In this document: one piece after another, positions 1 to 12,500 of the stretch
How the letters are laid out: each line of letters opens with the position of its first letter
How positions within the stretch are numbered: position 1 is the first letter of the stretch
Source of the DNA: Posidonia oceanica
Taxonomy: Eukaryota > Streptophyta > Magnoliopsida > Alismatales > Posidoniaceae
NCBI GenBank assembly: GCA_037176725.1
Contig: JAZBRS010000029.1
Location: 121,553,001 to 121,617,000, forward strand
Length of the DNA: 64,000 nucleotides
Direction of reading: 5' to 3'
Position numbers and translations under genes: made by a program
Notes under the pieces: generated by a model
What the model was told of the DNA's origin: nothing
What the model saw: only the letters and a program-made list of their open reading frames with translations
The model's database searches: none

Positions 1-609
1 CGAACCATATATATACTTAGAACTGAACTAAACCGAACCGTCCAAGAGTCGGTCGGTTCGGTTCGGTTCGGTTCTCAGTTTTTAATCTAAATATCTATCA
101 AAACATGATTCAACAGTATTATAACTTCTAGATTACTTATACAATATATTTTGTTGGCCTACAGAAAAAAAAATGCACAAACAGACATACATTTCAATGA
201 ATAATTGTATTCCATTTGTAGTTGATCCTTTCTCAAATTTTATAGTGTTAGGTAGTGTAAAACTGTACATGAGATCATTGAAGCAAATCATTTCTTGATG
301 ATTAAAATGTAAAAAGCTTTTATATTACTTTGAATAAAAATGAATGGAAGATATTTAAATCCATTTAATCCAATGGTAAATGAAGGGTAGAGATGTAAAA
401 TATTTATATATATATATAATATATTAATATATGGATCGGTTCTCGGTTCGGTTTGGTTAACCATACCTAGAACCAAGAACCGAACCACTAAGAACGGTTC
501 TAAAATTTGAGAACCGAACCGAACCATTCAACAAACCTAAACCAAACCGAACCATCAAAAATGGTTCGGTTCGGTTAACCGGTTCTAACCGAATCGTGTG
601 CACTCCTAA
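1..609. mobile_element. Non-autonomous hAT-like element, right part (cut by window edge)
   Basis: The stretch is AT-rich in the middle, with clusters of the short motif GGTTCGGTT in both orientations near positions 30-80 and 430-600. It ends in a sequence that reads on the minus strand ATTAGGAGTGCACACG followed by GGTTCGGTT-type repeats. Many plant non-autonomous hAT elements have ends of this style. The other end lies outside the window, so the TIR pair and the 8-bp target duplication cannot be checked. No coding capacity is seen. The hAT assignment is inference. Confidence 0.4.
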
Positions 610-1884
610 TCGTGGGACGGTTTAGTAGGAAACAGTCACAGGATAGTGGTGATCCCTCTGCTTGCTTCCTTTCCCCCTTGTAGGTCTTTACACCTGCGTT
701 GTGTGGTCTTTAAGTGGTGTTTGTTCTTACACTTACACCGCTTGTCTCTCCTTACTTGTCTTGCTCTTCCCCTTTGCATGTTTTTACATCTGTATTGCAT
801 GGCTTTTACGATGTTTTGTTTTCGCTTGTTTCTTGCACCGTTTTGCGTGCCTGCTTTGTTGTTGCACCGTTTCGCGTGTCGGCTTTTTTCTTGTACCGTT
901 TCGCATGCCCGTGTTGTTTCTTACACCGTTTTGCGTGCCTGCTTTGTTTCTTGCACCGTTTCGCGTGCCGGCTTTGTTTCTTACACCGTTTCGCGTGTCT
1001 ACTTTGTTTCTTGCACTGTTTTACGTGCCTACTTTGTTTCTTGCACCGTTTTGCATGTCTGCTTTGTTTCTTGCACTGTTTTGCGTGCCTGCTTTGTTCC
1101 TTGCATCATTTTGCGTGCTTGCTTTGTTTTTTGCATCGTTTTACTTGCCGATTTTTGTTTCTCACACCGTTTTGCGTGTTTACTCCTGTTTTCCTTTGCA
1201 TGTCGCTTGCATTGCCTGGTTTTACCGATGTTTTGTTTTATCGCCTGCATTTACATTTAGGGTAGTGATGCTTACTTCCTGGAGTTCTCACGAACCAGGG
1301 TTCACCCGGTTCGGAACACAGATAGCACTACTGAGCACTTAGATAGTACGTTTAATTCTTTGCACGCATTTCATCACTTAGAGCACACCTATGAGCATTT
1401 AATTAGGCATTCATGGCACTTAGGCATTCAAAATCTGTATTTCCCTGCATATGCGAGCGTAAGCCTAGAAAGACCGACTCTCGGGCGTGTCGGGGGTGCC
1501 TAACACCTTCCCCACACGTAACAGGAGTCCTTGCCCTTTCTCTTGGCCCGTAATGACCATATTGAACTTATCCTAGATATGAGTCACATCATTTGCATTT
1601 CATTGCATCTCATTTCATTTGCATTGCATTGCATTGCATCTTTTGCTTGATTTTGCGTGTTTATTCACACATTTCCCCGATTTTCCTTGTCTCCCGACTT
1701 AATAAACACGGTGGCAACTCTGATTTGTCTTATCTTCTTTTTTTCTTTCCTTTTTTTCCTTTTTAAGTGTTTTCGAGTTAAGTCTTCCTACTCAGATACA
1801 ACCGCTAATAGTGAACTTGATTCTGATCGGTGCACGCGAGCTTTGGCAGTATGCATGGACGATCTGAACACCGGGATTACTACA
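610..1884 (+). mobile_element. 3' part of a decayed Tat/Ogre-type LTR
   Basis: This matches the last third of the element 1 LTR in order. First come degenerate TTTTGCGTGCC-type repeats (about 830-1200), then the block with GGTTCGGAACACAGA (about 1305), the conserved GGTGCCTAACACC block (about 1464-1560), TTAATAAA followed by TGGCAACTCTG (1712-1722), and finally GGGATTACTACA ending at 1884. No primer site follows the CA end, so this is the end of a 3' LTR or a solo LTR rather than a 5' LTR. The left boundary is uncertain. Open frames across the repeats are low-complexity and are not called as genes. Confidence 0.7.
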
Positions 1885-4158
1885 ATATCATGCAAAGCAA
1901 TCAAAGTAAATAGTCAGAGGAAATATTTAATGGCATGGCAAGCATGGAACATGATTTACTCTTTGTAGGGTGTTGGACGCTAGAGTACACAACGTCCAAC
2001 ACTGGACGCTGAAGCACTCTATGTCCAACAAGGTGCAAACAGAAGCATGGAGAAAGGCATACAAACTGATAGGAAAATCATAGAGGCATACATCTAAGTT
2101 GTTGTAAATAGGTGTAGGCTAAGCATGCATACATGGGTCAAGTAAAAATCCAAAGAGGAAAGGCATCTGCAAAGCATACAAGAAAAAACATAACCAGAGT
2201 GTAGGATGCAAGCACCACCTGCGTCCTATGTAGGACGCCAGTAGTACCTACGTCCAACATGTTGGAAGGCCAAAGCATGGATAAACCTGCATAAAACCTT
2301 GATAAAAACCAAGAAAGCTTGACAACAGCTGCTGTGAGGGCTGAGGACAAGTATGCAAGCATGGATCAAGCAAACACAAGTGATTAAGGCATCATGCAAA
2401 CATTTAAACAACAGTAGCTAAGCAGAAACATAGGACACAGAGCACATCTGTGTCCAACATAGGACATAGAGTGTACCTGCGTCCAACACATAAAAGAGGT
2501 ATATCATACTGTAAGCAAGAACTGAGCTTAGAAACCACTTAAACATGCATGTAAGCTATAGAAAGTAGACTAAACCAAAGCATGCAACGTAGATCAAGCA
2601 AGCATTCCATGTAGAACATCTTAAGAAGCATGTATAAGGAGAAAAGGGGACAAAAACCCATGCAAATCCACATGCAACCTTAAAAGGAACTTGCAAACTT
2701 GGAGAATAGCAGCCACAGGGCCCAAACGCCACTAAGCATATATGGAGCAAGTATACAGCTCAAAAGGAAGCAATACTCAAGCATGGCAGCAAGTATAAGC
2801 ATGCAGATAAATAGGACGCTGGACACACCAGCGTCCAACGTTGGACGCAGTGTGTTCCAGCGTTCAACACAGGTAAACAGCATACTGAACTAAAGCATGA
2901 AATATGGATCCAAACTAAGATCAAAGCTTGATATTGAATATACCATAGCATCTGTAAGCATAAGAGAAAGTATGTAGAATAATCTCACAGAGTTGCAACT
3001 AAAGCATAACAACATAAAAGCAAAATGGAGCAAAATAAACTAAATGACTTGCAGTGTTGTTGGACGCTGCCTCAGAGCACGTCCAACGTTGGACACACCA
3101 GCATGTGCGTCCAACAGGTCAGGAAGTCTCCCGGCCAAGATCAGTGACCATAGTGGCCAAAAATCTCAAACAAATTTGCTAGAAAAGCAAGAGTGAGTGA
3201 CGACGAGCATGTCCATATGCTCGGCGCCAGAAATAGGTGGGTGGATTGCTCCACCCACCTCCTCCTCCTCGCGACCGGAAAACCAAGGCGAGGGGGCGTG
3301 TGTGCTGTGCTAAACCACGTAAAAACTAGCTAGCTACACTACCACATACATGTACGAGCTAGAGGTGAAGAAAGGCCTACCTAGTTGTGGCTTAGATGGC
3401 ATGTCTGCACTCGGCCGGTCGGCACGGAAGGAGGTGGCCGATGAACTCTGGCGAGCTTTCTGGACGTGAGGGAAGCTCGGGGAACTTGGCTGAGGGCTCG
3501 GGAAGGTTCGTGGGAGTTCACTCGAGGCTATGGATTCTCAAGACGATAAGTGTGGTGAGCTCTGGATCGAGGTGAAGTGCTGGTTTTGTGTTGGGTTCCT
3601 GACATTGGCAGCGGCTTGGGTAGAGGTTGGCAGGCTTTGGCAGGCAATGACAAGGCATGGCGTGAGTGGGGAGGCCACAAGGGATGTCAGGGGAGTTAGT
3701 GGGGTGTGTCCAGAGGTGGCTGTGTGAGCGGGAAGGCCGCTGGCGGAGGAATGGACACCGTGGCAGGGAGTTACTTGGCTTGGCACCTAGTGGGTGGCTG
3801 CAGTGAGGTGAGCGGACGGCTAGTAAATGCGGTATGGGCGGTGGAGAGGACGAAAGCGGTGAGCCAAAGGTGGTGGTGGCCGCTGCAACTCCCGACTCAT
3901 TGGACACTGGCATAGAGCACGTCCAACGTTAGACGTTACCAATGCCAGCGTCCAACAAGCCTGAGAGGAGAAAGGCTTAAGTTGGACTTTGCTTGGGTTT
4001 AAAACTTCGGCTAAAAGTGGCCTAAGGCCTAGGTGGGCTTGAGTGAGGGTTTTAGGGTGGGTTTAGGTGGGTTTGAGAGAAAAAGAACCATTCCAGAGTC
4101 CGAGCGAACTTACAGGAGTATCCACCATCTTCCAGACAGTCATAATGGGGTGTCTACA
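1885..4158 (-). mobile_element. Probable minus-strand LTR of the TGTAGACACCCCATT family
   Basis: Read on the minus strand from 4158, the sequence starts TGTAGACACCCCATT. That is the 5' terminus shared by the Tat/Ogre-like LTRs at 31726, 48955, 56719 and 63210 (TGTTGACACC/TGTAGACACC). It continues with the same AAACCCACC-rich style. A possible polypurine stretch, GGAGGGTATT, directly precedes it on the minus strand. The far end is not recognisable and may be cut by the LTR relic at 610-1884. It could be a solo LTR, a 5' LTR or a 3' LTR. No gene is supported; short ORFs across it are scattered and antisense to one another. Confidence 0.4.
1971..3957. repeat. Six dispersed copies of a GTCCAAC/GTTGGAC palindromic module
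   Basis: Modules of about 50-65 bp lie near 1971-2033, 2214-2263, 2428-2495, 2816-2874, 3056-3117 and 3897-3957. Each contains several TTGGACGC-like and GCGTCCAA-like half sites in opposite orientation. The best core, at 2831-2848, is the perfect 18-bp palindrome GCGTCCAACGTTGGACGC; 3081-3094 is a perfect 14-bp version. The sequence between modules is rich in AAGCATG and does not look repeated. Function unknown. Confidence 0.7.
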
Positions 4159-4224
4159 AATACCCTCCAAATGTATCCAAAAACCTTCATCATGAAGAGT
4201 GAAGACCGAATTAGAGTGGATAGA

Positions 4225-6200
4225 CTAAGGTGCAAACGAAGCTGGCAAGGCAACCAAGGTAGCCCTTGAAGTCTTTAAGGCTTCGTCTCTAATAGACTGG
4301 GAAGAGAATTTAACCAAAAATTTCCCATTGACAAACTTGAAGACTTCCCAAGCTAGGGTTTCAGGCCAATGACTCATGAGGTGAAATTCTAGCTCATCCT
4401 TAGTCAACTATGGAGCATGGGGTGTGATAATAGCACAAGAGGAGAAAAACTCAAGTTGCTTGTAAGTCTCGTCAGAGGGCGGTATAATAATAGGGAAGTA
4501 GAGAGAAAGGCCTGCCATTAAGGGGGTTTGTTGGGAGTTATGAGGTCTCCGAGAAGAAGAAAAGTATCTGCATATAGCAACAGAGTGATCAGGGGATTTA
4601 CAGTGGTAACGAAACCCTTTAAATCTACAATGAGATTTATTACGACCAACAATATCGCATTTAAAGCACCTACTAGTTTTAGTACAAAACTGGACTAGCG
4701 AGGTTTAGACCCTTCTTTGTGTTACTTTCTACCACCCGTCCTCAGATTGATCAGACAGTATGCTTTGGTCGGAAGGGATGGGAGGAGGGAATGGCAGGAT
4801 GGTCGGCTTAAATGGAGATGTCACTTGAGGAGAAGCCAGTAAAGAGAAACAAGAACCAACAGACGCGTCTATGTATCTCCCTCCACACTCGAGACAAAAT
4901 TATTTGAATCAAGAAAAGAAGGGAGAAATGTACAAGATCCCCCATGAATCGCCACATTAAATGCAGACAAGCTTGCACCATCTTTTCCATGCATTAGGCG
5001 GCGAGGAGAATTGTAGATGGGAGGGGAAGAAATCGAGGCATTAACTCCATAGATCTTTGATTCACTGTGCGAATCTACCAAATTCATGTCATCACCCATA
5101 AGGAAATTTCCCACCATATTAGATTGAGGCGAATTGATACGCCCTGGAAATTGCTTTAATCGCTACTCAGCAGGTGTGTTAGAGGTGGAATACGAAAGAT
5201 TACCGTAACAATTTTCCTTAATTGAGATGTTGAACGACGAATAAATAAAAAGATTAAACATAAAGGAGTTTTAGGGAACTAAATCGCCCAGGGATGGTTG
5301 ACGTGCTGTTGCCACACGCAACTTTTATTGCCTTGGGAGTCACACTTCAATAAATTTTGACGACTGTCCATCTCTGAGGATGAAAGCCAACAACTGGCCA
5401 GAATAGATACCGCTGACGCTAGAGAAGAACTACTTTGGCCAGTTAGCCCATTATCAAAATTAATACAAAGTATAGTTTGAGAGCGTTCAAGGATTCCAAG
5501 TTCTAAATCCTCACTACCAGAACTACAAACGAAAGGCTTATCTTCTATAGCAAACTCAATACTCCCCATCGACATCACCAGGTAGGTGGCTGGGCGCTCC
5601 ATAGAAGATAGATTTGACTCTAGAAGCATCTCATCAGAACCAGCCTTCAACAGCTCATAGCAATACTCATTTGTTAATATTCGATCCACAATAGAAAGGA
5701 AAGCAGTGGATGAAGTTCTACGAGAGACATTGAGCTGTTCAATAGAAGGTGAAGCAGCCAGCATAAGAGGTCTCTCCATAGATATCTCTCTCTCAAGAGG
5801 ATTAGGGCGAGAGGAGGGAGAGGAAGTCAAAGAATTTCCAAAATTCGATCCCATATTTTGATCCGTCGGTTCACAGTATTTTTGCCTATAAAGATACCAA
5901 AAGGGGAGGGGAGTGGAATCTACTGTTAACATCAGGGGTGTCTTCCCCATGTGGAGTAGATGGAGAAGCTTTAGAAGAAGAAATAGAGGACTCCAAAAAA
6001 AATACAAGGAATCCAAAAGAAAGAAAGGATCCACATTTCAAAGAGGTAACAGGATAGACACCTTCAACCCTCGCTTTCGATTGCAAAGGCACTGAAGTAA
6101 AAAAGAATCTAAAAGGATAAGAGGGATCCAAGACCCGTCCTATCTTTTCCAAGAATATTCTCCAAAAACCATTCTTTGAAACCTTTTGCCAGTTAGGCAT
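4225..6200 (-). pseudogene. Broken retroelement-like ORF with zinc knuckle and DUF4283-like segment
   Basis: On the minus strand, open segments follow one another: 6200-5886, 6034-5279, 5117-4869 and 4407-4225. They are separated by stops and frame changes. A Cys-rich stretch encoded around 4690-4590 shows a CX2C...H...C spacing (CFKCDIVGRNKSHC), as in a CCHC zinc knuckle. Downstream, 4407-4225 encodes WEVFKFVNGKFLVKF followed by RDEAL, which resembles the DUF4283-type nucleic-acid-binding fold that follows zinc knuckles in plant retroelement ORFs. The long acidic, Ser-rich segment at 6034-5279 has no family I recognise. The probable role is a retroelement RNA-binding protein, now decayed. 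The minus-strand LTR at 4158 may have inserted into its C-terminal end. Confidence 0.4.
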
Positions 6201-6297
6201 CTACAGTTGATAAGTCATAACATAAGTGCATCATGAATTCCTATTTCACTAATACAAAACCAATTAACATTGTTATAGTCCGGTGGGTCCCGCTCAA

Positions 6298-6417
6298 CAC
6301 GTGAGGGCAGAGAACAGAATGGATAACTACGACCCTCACCTCGCACGCTTGCGAAAGCCCGCCGGAACACCCGCTTCACGTGTTAGGGTCTCGGCCATTT
6401 CCCGAAGACTATAAATA
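6298..6417 (+). promoter_or_regulatory. Core promoter of the host gene: two G-boxes and a TATA box
   Basis: Two perfect CACGTG G-boxes occur at 6298-6303 and 6377-6382. A TATA box, CTATAAATA, lies at 6409-6417. CT-rich 5'UTR-like sequence follows from about 6425. G-boxes bind plant bZIP and bHLH factors, so light, ABA or stress responsiveness is a reasonable inference. The transcription start probably lies near 6440-6450. Confidence 0.65.
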
Positions 6418-6595
6418 CCTCTCCTCCTGTCCCCCGCAATCTTACCCCCATTTCCTCCTTTTTTGCCCTAACAAATCCAGGCACTCCACCGACCTCTTTC
6501 CCTCCCATCCTTTCTCCCCATTCTCCACCAAATCCAATTCCAAAACCAAACCCTCCCGTTCCTCCCCATCCTTCGCCCGATTGCCATGGAGGTCC

Positions 6596-9500
6596 ATGGT
6601 TCTCGGGGGCGGAGATCGGCGGTTGGTGCCTGAAGCTGGTGTTCTTTCTGGTGTTGGAGGAGGTGTTTATTTGTTTCGTTTGGTTATTTGTTCGTGGGTT
6701 GGTTCCGCTCTGGTGGGGATGGACGCGGTCGAGGTGCCTCTTCCTGTGGCGAAGCTTGTTGCGACGGATGGATCTGGTGTTTCCGTCCCGAGGTTCTCCA
6801 GTGGTGGTGGTGATGGAGATTCTGGTGTTTTCGGTGGGCTCAAGATTTCGTTTGGGTGCGGTTCTCTACATAAAGGTAAGATAAGAAAGGGGACGGGGCC
6901 GTTGGGGATGGGGTGTACATGAAAAAGATTTGATTATTGCTAGTTTGGGATTAATGAGGTTGTCGGGTTTGTTCATGGAATGGCGTACTGCTGCTTGTTT
7001 CGGTTGTTTGCAAAGATTGAAGGCTTCTTGGTTCGGAAGTTTGGATCAACTGATGTGAAATATAATCTGTCTATGTAGAATGAATATTGTGTGTATTGGT
7101 TGTCACACAGCCTTCGAATTCTTCCGTAACCTTTTTTTTTGTTTTTTGCGTAATACGTGGTTGCAATTTTCAACTACCTAGTTAATACTTGAGATGTGTC
7201 ACGTCTGATGTTTGAGCTTTACCTGTCTGGTATCTGAACTTCCCTTTTCTTAGTTTCACTTAAAAACCTAATGCAGTTTTGATTTTTGGATGTGGAATTC
7301 CCCCTGATTTGTTTACCTTCCACTTGTGTGCTTCTATCAGTTTAATTGCCTAACCAGGACCTTTAATTGGCAACAAACCCAAGTTCTCCTCATTCAGCAC
7401 CAATCAGCAGCTTTATGATCACATTAGTTCGTGTTGGCTTATTTGTTTGGCTGTTTCGGAGTCGACATATATGAGGGGAAAAACAACACATGGATGTTAT
7501 AACATTTTCTGGTGCACAAGACAGATACCAGCCATGGAAAACCTTAAATTAGTTAAACGATGAGATGTGATTGAGTGTGTTACTCTCTGAATACAATCAA
7601 AAGGTCGGGCATCGAACCATTTTATCCATTCAATGGTTTCATGACAAGAGCATATGAACGTGACATGGAAATTATATATTGAGCTTCGACGATTCAGTTG
7701 ATTGTGTTCGTGCTATGAGACGTCAAGTGATGCTTCAGTGAATTCTGTATCCAGTGAACCATGATACAAGGGAACGTATTTTTGAGAATAATATACCTTC
7801 ATGAACCATTTAGCATTGATCTTTTATGCAATTTTTTTGAATACTATTATGGTTGCTTGTACTGAAATTGTCATGTGGGCTCCTTCAAGTTTAAAGGGAT
7901 GTAATTGTACATATAGACAAGTACTATTTGAAAGAATATTACAATAATTCCTTCTGTCAACATTTTTAGTTAAGAGAAGTATAAATTGATAGAGATATGC
8001 TAACTTATGTCACAAGTAGTATGGTCCTAACATGACTAGAAATGAAGATTTATTTGTTATTTTCCCCTGTAAACACACCTTTTATATGTCGTTTTCTTTT
8101 CTCTAAATTTACACACAAATTCTGATTGAAAAGTAGATGCACGCTTGTAATTGATATTTTTATGATGTTTGGTTCATCCATTATATTCAAAACAGATACA
8201 AGATATCCAACTGCCAGTACCAAATGTAATTCTGCTTCTAGAAATAAAAGTGATGGGCCTGACAGTGTGCTTCTTTGTACCAAGAACGAGAGGAATGGCA
8301 AAAGGCATTGTACTGAGGAGACACAGTCTTCTGTTTTATCGTCACCCAAGCATGAGTGCCAGCAGACACAGAAGAAATCTATGAAGAGGTTGGGTAGCAA
8401 TCCCTCTTCAAAAAGACCAAGAAAAGATCAGCCAGAAAATCCTATGAGTCCTGGTTTCGTTAGTTGCAGCTCATCTGGTAAACACTATATCTTACTTTTG
8501 ATATTTTAGAAAAACTCCTTTTCCATGATTGTAGAGTTCCATTAAAAAAAAAGGGAAATGCTTGTAAAGTAGAAGTGGAAAATTCTTTAAGTGAATATAT
8601 GATGCTCTTGTTTTTTGTTATTAATGTTTGATGGTTTCCTTTTTTTTTTAATGAGGTTTCAATGCGGAGCTGCACTTATTTAGCCTTTTTATTTATTTGT
8701 TATTCATCATGCTGTGTCAGCTGCACTTATTAATGAAATAGTATTGCTGTTTTAGTATAGTAGTGAATCCTATCTCCTAGCATCCTATGTGCAGTACAAT
8801 TATTTCTAAGAATAATAGTTTACTGGAGCACCATAGTATTTGGTCATTAAAATTGTAAAAATATATCAATAATTAATAATTCATGTTTATATTTCGTGGT
8901 AGTTATCGTTATCCTATATAAGCTATGTTTGCATGTATGCCATCCTAAGTTCCAAATTACCTATATATTACCAAAATAATTCAACCTTTGCATCATTACA
9001 ATTGTAGTGGCATCAATGCAACAATAAGTGGAGAAGATATGACGCATGTTGTGTTATAGGAGCAATGGGGCATTCAGAATGAAAATAATGTTGGCCTCTT
9101 CAGTTTAATATGAAATCATGAAGCTTATGTTGCTCTGGCTTTATCGGTTTGATAAGTCCTTTTGATTTCCTGTTTCTATTGGGTTTTCAGTAAAATTTTC
9201 TTAACGGATAAAAATAATATCATTAGTATTATACATGGAGAATCTCATCTTTATGATGATACTTGTGTAAACCCTTAAGTTTAATGTGCAACAGTGAATA
9301 CAGTTCATGACTTCATGAATTTGTAAACCTGCATATTCTGGTGAAAGAGCATTTTTTTAAGGATACTAGTAAGAAGCTCGTGCCCTTGCACGGGACTCTT
9401 TACAGAAATCAGTATGTCAACAACAACAGAAACAGAACCAAAGCACTTGAATTTTCCAGGAAACACTCCACACCAACCAGACTGAGCGAAAAGACGCTTT

Positions 9501-12500
9501 CTTTCTTTCTTTTCTCTCCCAAGAAAAGAATCATGAAGTGAAAAGAGCAAACAACCTTCATTCTCTTCTCTGCTGCGTTCTCATCATGGTGGAGCTGCTG
9601 TGTCTGTGGGGGTATATCCACCTGTACGGAATCTACAACCTCACATATTCCATCATGGATTCTTAATCTAATTTCCAAGCAAAGGCAAGAAGAAGAACAA
9701 CAGAACTCATCATTTCCTATAATAGTTTCTCACTGCTACCCATTTTATTATTCTTCTTCTTCTGTTGCTGTTGATGACTGGTCATATTCTTCTCAGCAAC
9801 TACTAAACCCCATCAACTTCAGCTCTGGCACAGCAGCCAACACAGTCCCGGCCTTCCCCATCATGCAAATGGAGAACCAAAATTGCCACCTCGACCTCTC
9901 CATCATGCTCGTTGGCAGGGTGGCCCAAGCCTGCTGTCAGACACTCGACTGTAGCAGTTGCTGCCTGTCCTCGCCACATCCTCCTTACCGCCCATGCCTG
10001 CTCCACCCTCGAGCTCCATGGTTCTCAGGCGGCGTTCCAACCGGACTCTGTCCTGACATATCTTTCTTGCTCCACCCAACTTCTCCTTTTATGCTGTGCT
10101 TTGTTTTTATGTCATCTGGTTCGACGAGATCGGTCACTTGCCCAGAGTGAGGCTGTGGAGGGGGCTCGGCGGCGCTATAGCAAAATGGTTTCTAGGTGTG
10201 AGATGTCACTGAAGACTTGGAGGAGAGATTGAGAGAAGTATATGGATGGTATTATGTTTTGAAGGTAGGGTTAGTTTTGGCAGAAAAATGCTAGAATCAC
10301 AACTCTCATTTTTAATTGTAGGGTATAGGATGTGTGGGATGATTCTCAATTTTTCATTGAAGAAAAATAATCATCATTCTAACAGGATGTGGTGAAAGAG
10401 CAAGTTGATTAGCAGTACGTTAGCTTAAAATATGAAAATGCATTTGAAACTTGTGAGGTGTATATTTTCAACTGACAAAATCTTCTAAAGCTTATAGAAT
10501 CTGCATTAATAATAGCTTTTTATTTTGCACATGCATTTCAAAACATGTTTTCTTACTTTCTAATCGTTTCAATAGTTTGATTGGACACATCAAATCATTT
10601 GGTGTCAAGTAAATGTTCCGTAGTCCTTACCCGTTTTCTAACATCATATGACATGGCTAAGGCAAACATGGCTATATTGCCTGCTATAATATGTTGTTGC
10701 TTCACTTGATTATGTGTTCTTAATAGATTTGTAACAAACTGAGAACAGGGATTATGGACAGAAGAATGATGGCATTGACCTTGTGTTACATAGACATTTA
10801 CTGTTGGATTTTCGAACATACTAAAATGATGTTTATGAGCCTCAAGTCGGGTTTAACATAGACATAAGACATTTACTGTTTGATTTTCGAACTTACTAAA
10901 ATGATGTTTATATGCCTCAAGTCGAGTTTTAACATGGCATAAGATATTTACTGTTTGATTTTCTAACTTACTAAAATGATGTTTATATACCTCAAGTGTT
11001 TATTTAAAAATGGTCCTTTCTAATTGGTGGACATTTATGACACAAATAAATAAATTGTTTATACATTAGGTCAATTTAATTATGCAGTTCCCATTTCATT
11101 TAACTTTTGATGACCGTTACAGCTGCATATTGATTTCAGATAAATCACGGGCCTTCAGACAAAAGAATGTTATAGATGGAAAAAGATGTGATAAAAAGAA
11201 CTTCAAAGTAGCTGGGAAGTCGAAATTTGATTCTTTTATTCCAAAAAATGGTCAGGCAAGCTCTGATTCTAGTTGCGGGAAAAATATTCTTGGTACATAT
11301 CATTATATTTTTTTCACTTTATTTTTTATTTCCACTTATTTAAATTACAGATTATGTTGTGGAAGAAAACATGGAATTGTAGAAAAAAAACTTGTTGAAT
11401 ATTACCACTTTTCTTAACTTTGATTAATTTTCATAAAGTTTGAAACATATTCATAATTTCCAGCCATTTCCAATAACACAGGCTGTTCGTAATGTAGATA
11501 TTGTAGTTGAGACACTGGTACAGTATTGTCTCTTTTTGGTAGCCATATTTGCTTTTCATTTCTTCAGGGAAGAAGAGTTTGCAATTCAATTTCTGTTTTA
11601 ATTTATTTATTTACATAATTGTAGCATTAACTTCTTGAAAAGATTGAATCTTGCACTACCAACCTCAGGGCTTATTTGTTGCCTCAGGGCTTATGTATTT
11701 TTAAATCTTGCTTGCTAATGTTGCTCTTAAATTTCTGATAATATGTCAGATGCTATACCTAAGCTCTTTGGTGTTAATTTCTTATTTGTCGAAGTTATTT
11801 ACACTTCAAAATAAAATCAAGTTTTCTTGGTTGTAGTAGATGACATTTTATTCTCTTCTTGACCAAGTTTAACATCTAAGCACCAGACTAGGTGGTTTAG
11901 TTTTGAGTGTCAATCGATGTATGATGTCATGGGAGGTATGTTTTACTTTTGTAAGAAATTTGTGCAATAAGTTGTGAAATGGCATAAGGTATGTGACTAG
12001 TCCTTTTTTTCAACTTTTACAGGAATTTACGGTCTCAAAGCAGATTTCCACAATGTCACAAGGGATGTAGATGATCTGTCACTGTCTGAACTCCTTGATG
12101 GCAGTTATAAATGTCCCAGTCCATTTCAGGACAAAGGGAAAAGAGGTCAAACTGCGAATGATGGTATTGTACTATCAGTTAGGAAAGCATACTTGCTTCT
12201 TCTGTTTCATGGCTCTACTGATAGTCCAGGGAAAAGAAATATTCCGAGTTGTCCACTAAATTTGAGTTCTAGCCTAACCTGTGCAAATGATTGTGATGGT
12301 GAAGCTAAATGCATAGAAGAGACACTGCCATCAAGTGAGGTGTGACAGTTTCCAATAAATTTGTACTCCTATTTCTGGTCTTCAATCATGCTATATGTGT
12401 TTAACCTTTTATTTTTTGTTCTAATCAATATTTAGGAAAGAGAAATTCCAAGAAAATCCCAGTTATACCTTCCCAAGGACATGTTGAAAAGGCTTAAACT

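Noticed and set aside
646..1342. Overlapping Cys/Phe-rich plus-strand ORFs (183-226 codons)
   Set aside because: They are read through TTTTGCGTGCC-type minisatellite units of an LTR relic and are open in three frames at once; no conserved protein.
2138..2951. Minus-strand ORFs of 60-75 codons
   Set aside because: Overlap one another in several frames, AAGCATG-rich, no conserved motif.
6380..6595. Upstream in-frame extension of the host gene
   Set aside because: It begins upstream of the TATA box with a non-ATG codon and would not be transcribed.
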